From Lysobacter sp. A03 (GTDB lineage Bacteria; Pseudomonadota; Gammaproteobacteria; Xanthomonadales; Xanthomonadaceae), in the NCBI RefSeq assembly GCF_000855665.1, contig NZ_JXSS01000058.1, positions 1-50,484 of the forward strand: a stretch of 50,484 nt of DNA, written 5' to 3'. Below are positions 48,127 to 50,484 of this stretch, piece after piece. Below the pieces are notes generated by a model. It had not been told where the DNA came from. It searched no databases and was given only the letters and a program-made list of their open reading frames with translations. Position 1 is the stretch's first letter, and every line of letters starts with the position of its first letter. The position numbers and the translations under genes are program-made.

Positions 48127-50484
48127 TCAGCGTACGGAGGACGGGTCTTTCAGTGTGTCCTCGAACAGCTCCAGAATCCGCCGGTACTCGTCATACCAGC
48201 TGTCGGCATGGACAAAGCCGTGGCGCTCCAGCGGGTAGGACGCCAGTTCCCACTTGTCCTTGCGCAGCTCGATCAGGCGCTGGGCGAGCATCACCGAGTC
48301 CTTGTAGAACACGTTGTTGTCGATCATCCCGTGGGCGATCAGCAGGTGGTCCTGGAGGCCATCGGCAAACTCGATCGGAGACGACGCCAGATAGGCTTCC
48401 GGATCCACCTCGGGGGTGTTGAGGATGTTGGAGGTGTATTCGTGGTTGTACTGCGACCAGTCGGTGACCGGCCGCAGGGCGGCGCCGGCCTTGAACGCGC
48501 CGGGCTTCTTGAACAGCGCCATGAAGGTCATGAAGCCGCCGTAGCTGCCGCCGTAGATACCGGCGCGGTCAACGTCGGCCTGCTTGTTGGCGCCCAGCCA
48601 GGCCAGACCATCCAGATAGTCCTGCAGCTCCGGGGTGCCCATCCGGCGGTAGATGGCGGTGCGCCAGTCGCGGCCGTAGCCCTCCGAGCCGCGATAGTCC
48701 AGATCCAGCACGACGTAGCCGCGCTGGACCAGCAGGTTGTGGAACATCTGCTCGCGGAAATACACCGGGTAGCGGTCATGCACGTTCTGCAGGTAGCCGG
48801 CGCCGTGGACGAACATCACCACCGGATACTTCCGGCCGGGCTCCATCGTGGCCGGGCCGTAGACCTTGCCCCAGATCGGGCCGGCGCCGTCGCTGGACGG
48901 GATCTGCACCATCTCGGGCTGGATCCATTGACGCGCCTTGAATTCCGGCGTACGGGTGTCGGTCAGCGCGGTTGCCTGGCCGCCGCCGGCATCCACCACC
49001 GCAAGCTGGGGCGGCAGGTAACTGGCCGAATAGCGCACCAGCACCATCCCGCCATCCGGCGAGAGGGCGAAGTTCTCGACCCCGTCGAGCGCGGTGATCT
49101 CGCGCACGTTGCCGCTGCGGTCAACCGCGCAGACCTCGTAGTCGCCGGGGCTCTGGCGGTTGCAGGTGAAGTAGAACGTCGTGCCGTCCGCGCCCAATAC
49201 CGGCGCGGAAACTTCCCATTGGCCGGAGGTCAGCGCGCGCGGCGCCGCGTTGCCGTCGGCCAGATACAGGTGCGAATAGCCGCTCTGCTCGGACAAAAGC
49301 CATAGCGCCCCGTCCGGCGTCCAGCCAAAATCGTTGAAGCCCCAGTTGATCCAGGCATCGTCGTGCAGGTGGTGGCGCACGCTCAGCGCGGCCGACTCGA
49401 CCCGCCCGCGGGTCGGGGTGACCGTCGCGATCCAGCGGTCCTTGTTGTCCACCGCGCGCAGCAGCACCGCGGCGGTGCTGCCGTCATCACGCCAGTGGAT
49501 GGCGGCGCGCCGGCCGCCGTCCGATTCCACCCGCACGTCGCGGTTGCCGTCCAGCGGCTTCAGCTTGGCCTTCGCGCGCAGGTCCGCCAGTGGATCCTTG
49601 GCGATGCCGGGGAGGGCATTCATCGAGAGCTCCGATGAGGTCCCGCCAGCGACATCCACCAGCCACAGCCGCTGGCCCTGCGGCGCCTTGCGGCCGACCC
49701 GGGTGCGGACCTCCTCGAATTCCTCGTAACCCGACTCGGTCACGTACTTGGGCATCTTGCCGGCCTGGCCGTCCTCGCCTTTCTTGGGCTCGGTGACCGC
49801 GAGCAGCCAGCGCGCGTCGGGCGACAGCGCGGTATCGACGATGCGCAGGTCATCGCCCAGATAGGTCGCGATCGGGGCGCGAGTTGGATCGGCGGCCTGC
49901 CAGGCGAGGTTCTGCTCGCGTGCGGCCTCGCGCTTGGCGCGGTCGTCGGCCAGCGTCTCGATCAGGCGCAACTGGCGATCACGCAGGTCATCCGGGGTCG
50001 GTGCGGCGGCGGGGTCCTTCTCGGCCTTGAGTACCGCGGCCTGGCTGGTGCCCTGGCCGGCACGCCACTGGTACCAGTCATTGCCGGCGCGAAACACCAG
50101 GTTGCCATCGCGGCTCCACTGTGGGCGCGATTCAGCCTCCTCGGTGCGGGTGACCTGGGTCAGCGCGCCGCTGCGCAGGTCACGCACGAAGATATCGCCA
50201 TTGCGGACGAAGGCCGTGCGGGTGCGGCGTGGGTCAAATACCGGATCGGCTGCGTCTAACTCGGCGCGGTCGTTCTCGCCCACCCGACTCGGGCTGGCAC
50301 CGGTGACGGGCACCTGCCAGGTGTCACGGATCAGTTCACCGTCGCGCTTGAGGTTGTACTGCACATTGCGCCCATCCCAGGCCCACCACGCCTGCTCGAC
50401 CGGCGGCCCGATCCAGTCCGGGTCGGCCATCGCCTGGTCCAGGGTGATCGGTGTTCCGTCGCCGCCCAGCCCGCGGTCGGCAAC
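48127..50484 (-). CDS. S9 family prolyl-oligopeptidase/DPP-IV-type peptidase, N-terminus cut by window edge
   Basis: At least 785 codons of an S9 serine peptidase. The frame stays open to the last base, and 'TLDQAMADPDWIGPP' is a family N-terminal region, so the real start and any signal peptide lie beyond 50484; the Met at 50430 is internal. The N-terminal beta-propeller ('FDPRRTRTAFVRNGDIFVRD', 'PQWSRDGNLVFRAG') precedes an alpha/beta-hydrolase domain. The catalytic Ser is in 'YGGSYGGFMTF', the Asp in 'AHGMIDNNVF' and the His in 'LERHGFVHAD'. It is probably a periplasmic or outer-membrane-associated dipeptidyl peptidase. It is transcribed leftwards, toward tssA's start. Confidence 0.9.
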   Translation of the reverse strand, partial: VADRGLGGDGTPITLDQAMADPDWIGPPVEQAWWAWDGRNVQYNLKRDGELIRDTWQVPVTGASPSRVGENDRAELDAADPVFDPRRTRTAFVRNGDIFVRDLRSGALTQVTRTEEAESRPQWSRDGNLVFRAGNDWYQWRAGQGTSQAAVLKAEKDPAAAPTPDDLRDRQLRLIETLADDRAKREAAREQNLAWQAADPTRAPIATYLGDDLRIVDTALSPDARWLLAVTEPKKGEDGQAGKMPKYVTESGYEEFEEVRTRVGRKAPQGQRLWLVDVAGGTSSELSMNALPGIAKDPLADLRAKAKLKPLDGNRDVRVESDGGRRAAIHWRDDGSTAAVLLRAVDNKDRWIATVTPTRGRVESAALSVRHHLHDDAWINWGFNDFGWTPDGALWLLSEQSGYSHLYLADGNAAPRALTSGQWEVSAPVLGADGTTFYFTCNRQSPGDYEVCAVDRSGNVREITALDGVENFALSPDGGMVLVRYSASYLPPQLAVVDAGGGQATALTDTRTPEFKARQWIQPEMVQIPSSDGAGPIWGKVYGPATMEPGRKYPVVMFVHGAGYLQNVHDRYPVYFREQMFHNLLVQRGYVVLDLDYRGSEGYGRDWRTAIYRRMGTPELQDYLDGLAWLGANKQADVDRAGIYGGSYGGFMTFMALFKKPGAFKAGAALRPVTDWSQYNHEYTSNILNTPEVDPEAYLASSPIEFADGLQDHLLIAHGMIDNNVFYKDSVMLAQRLIELRKDKWELASYPLERHGFVHADSWYDEYRRILELFEDTLKDPSSVR

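Overview
This window is a high-GC (about two-thirds G+C) chromosomal segment from a gammaproteobacterium, most likely of the Xanthomonadaceae/Lysobacteraceae (Lysobacter or Luteimonas type). The evidence is the gene set: an ECF sigma factor paired with a Ser/Thr kinase, a phosphopantetheinyl transferase plus AMP ligase resembling the start of a xanthomonadin/aryl-polyene locus, a secreted subtilase with PPC and P domains, S9 and DUF885 peptidases, and the CrbSR acetate system. Every gene looks chromosomal. I see no transposase, prophage, CRISPR array or rRNA.

Layout. 1-5.1 kb: a glycan locus (LPS-core-type glycosyltransferases, an asparagine-synthetase-like gene and a divergent CDP-glycerol transferase-like gene). 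It shows decay: asnB has an in-frame amber codon and one GT2 is only half length. 5.2-8.8 kb: two PH-domain membrane proteins, an LpxL-type acyltransferase and dtd. 8.8-10.9 kb: rpoD with an extended -10 promoter, then tRNA-Ile2(CAU). 11-16.4 kb: an HNH nuclease, an FAD oxidoreductase, rep helicase, a Sel1-like lipoprotein-sized protein and tdk. 16.3-18.9 kb: a Ser/Thr kinase whose C-terminus runs antisense into tdk, preceded by its ECF sigma factor. 19-21.6 kb: mutM, a fatty acid desaturase and a coupled EF-hand protein.

21.7-32.4 kb is an acetate-utilisation island: yjcH-actP-usp, a DcaP-like porin divergent from acs, then the response regulator crbR and the symporter-kinase crbS. A perfect palindrome (TAGACCAAGGTCTA) lies between acs and the porin gene, and a related half-site (ACCAAAGTC) lies upstream of yjcH. 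Both are candidate CrbR operators, which would tie acetate sensing, outer- and inner-membrane uptake and activation into one regulon. Between the convergent usp and porin genes are two nested palindromic elements in opposite orientation. They share identical 12- and 13-nt core strands but have unrelated, self-complementary inner and outer stems. This is the most unusual structure in the window.

32.5-40.8 kb: a winged-helix/TPR membrane regulator divergent from a secreted subtilase, then rpmB-rpmG and a DUF885 peptidase. 40.9-46 kb: rsmG-parA-parB, the PPTase/AMP-ligase pair and a GlsB-family membrane protein. 46-50.5 kb: exonuclease III, a solitary TssA and an S9 peptidase that runs off the right edge. 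The first gene runs off the left edge.
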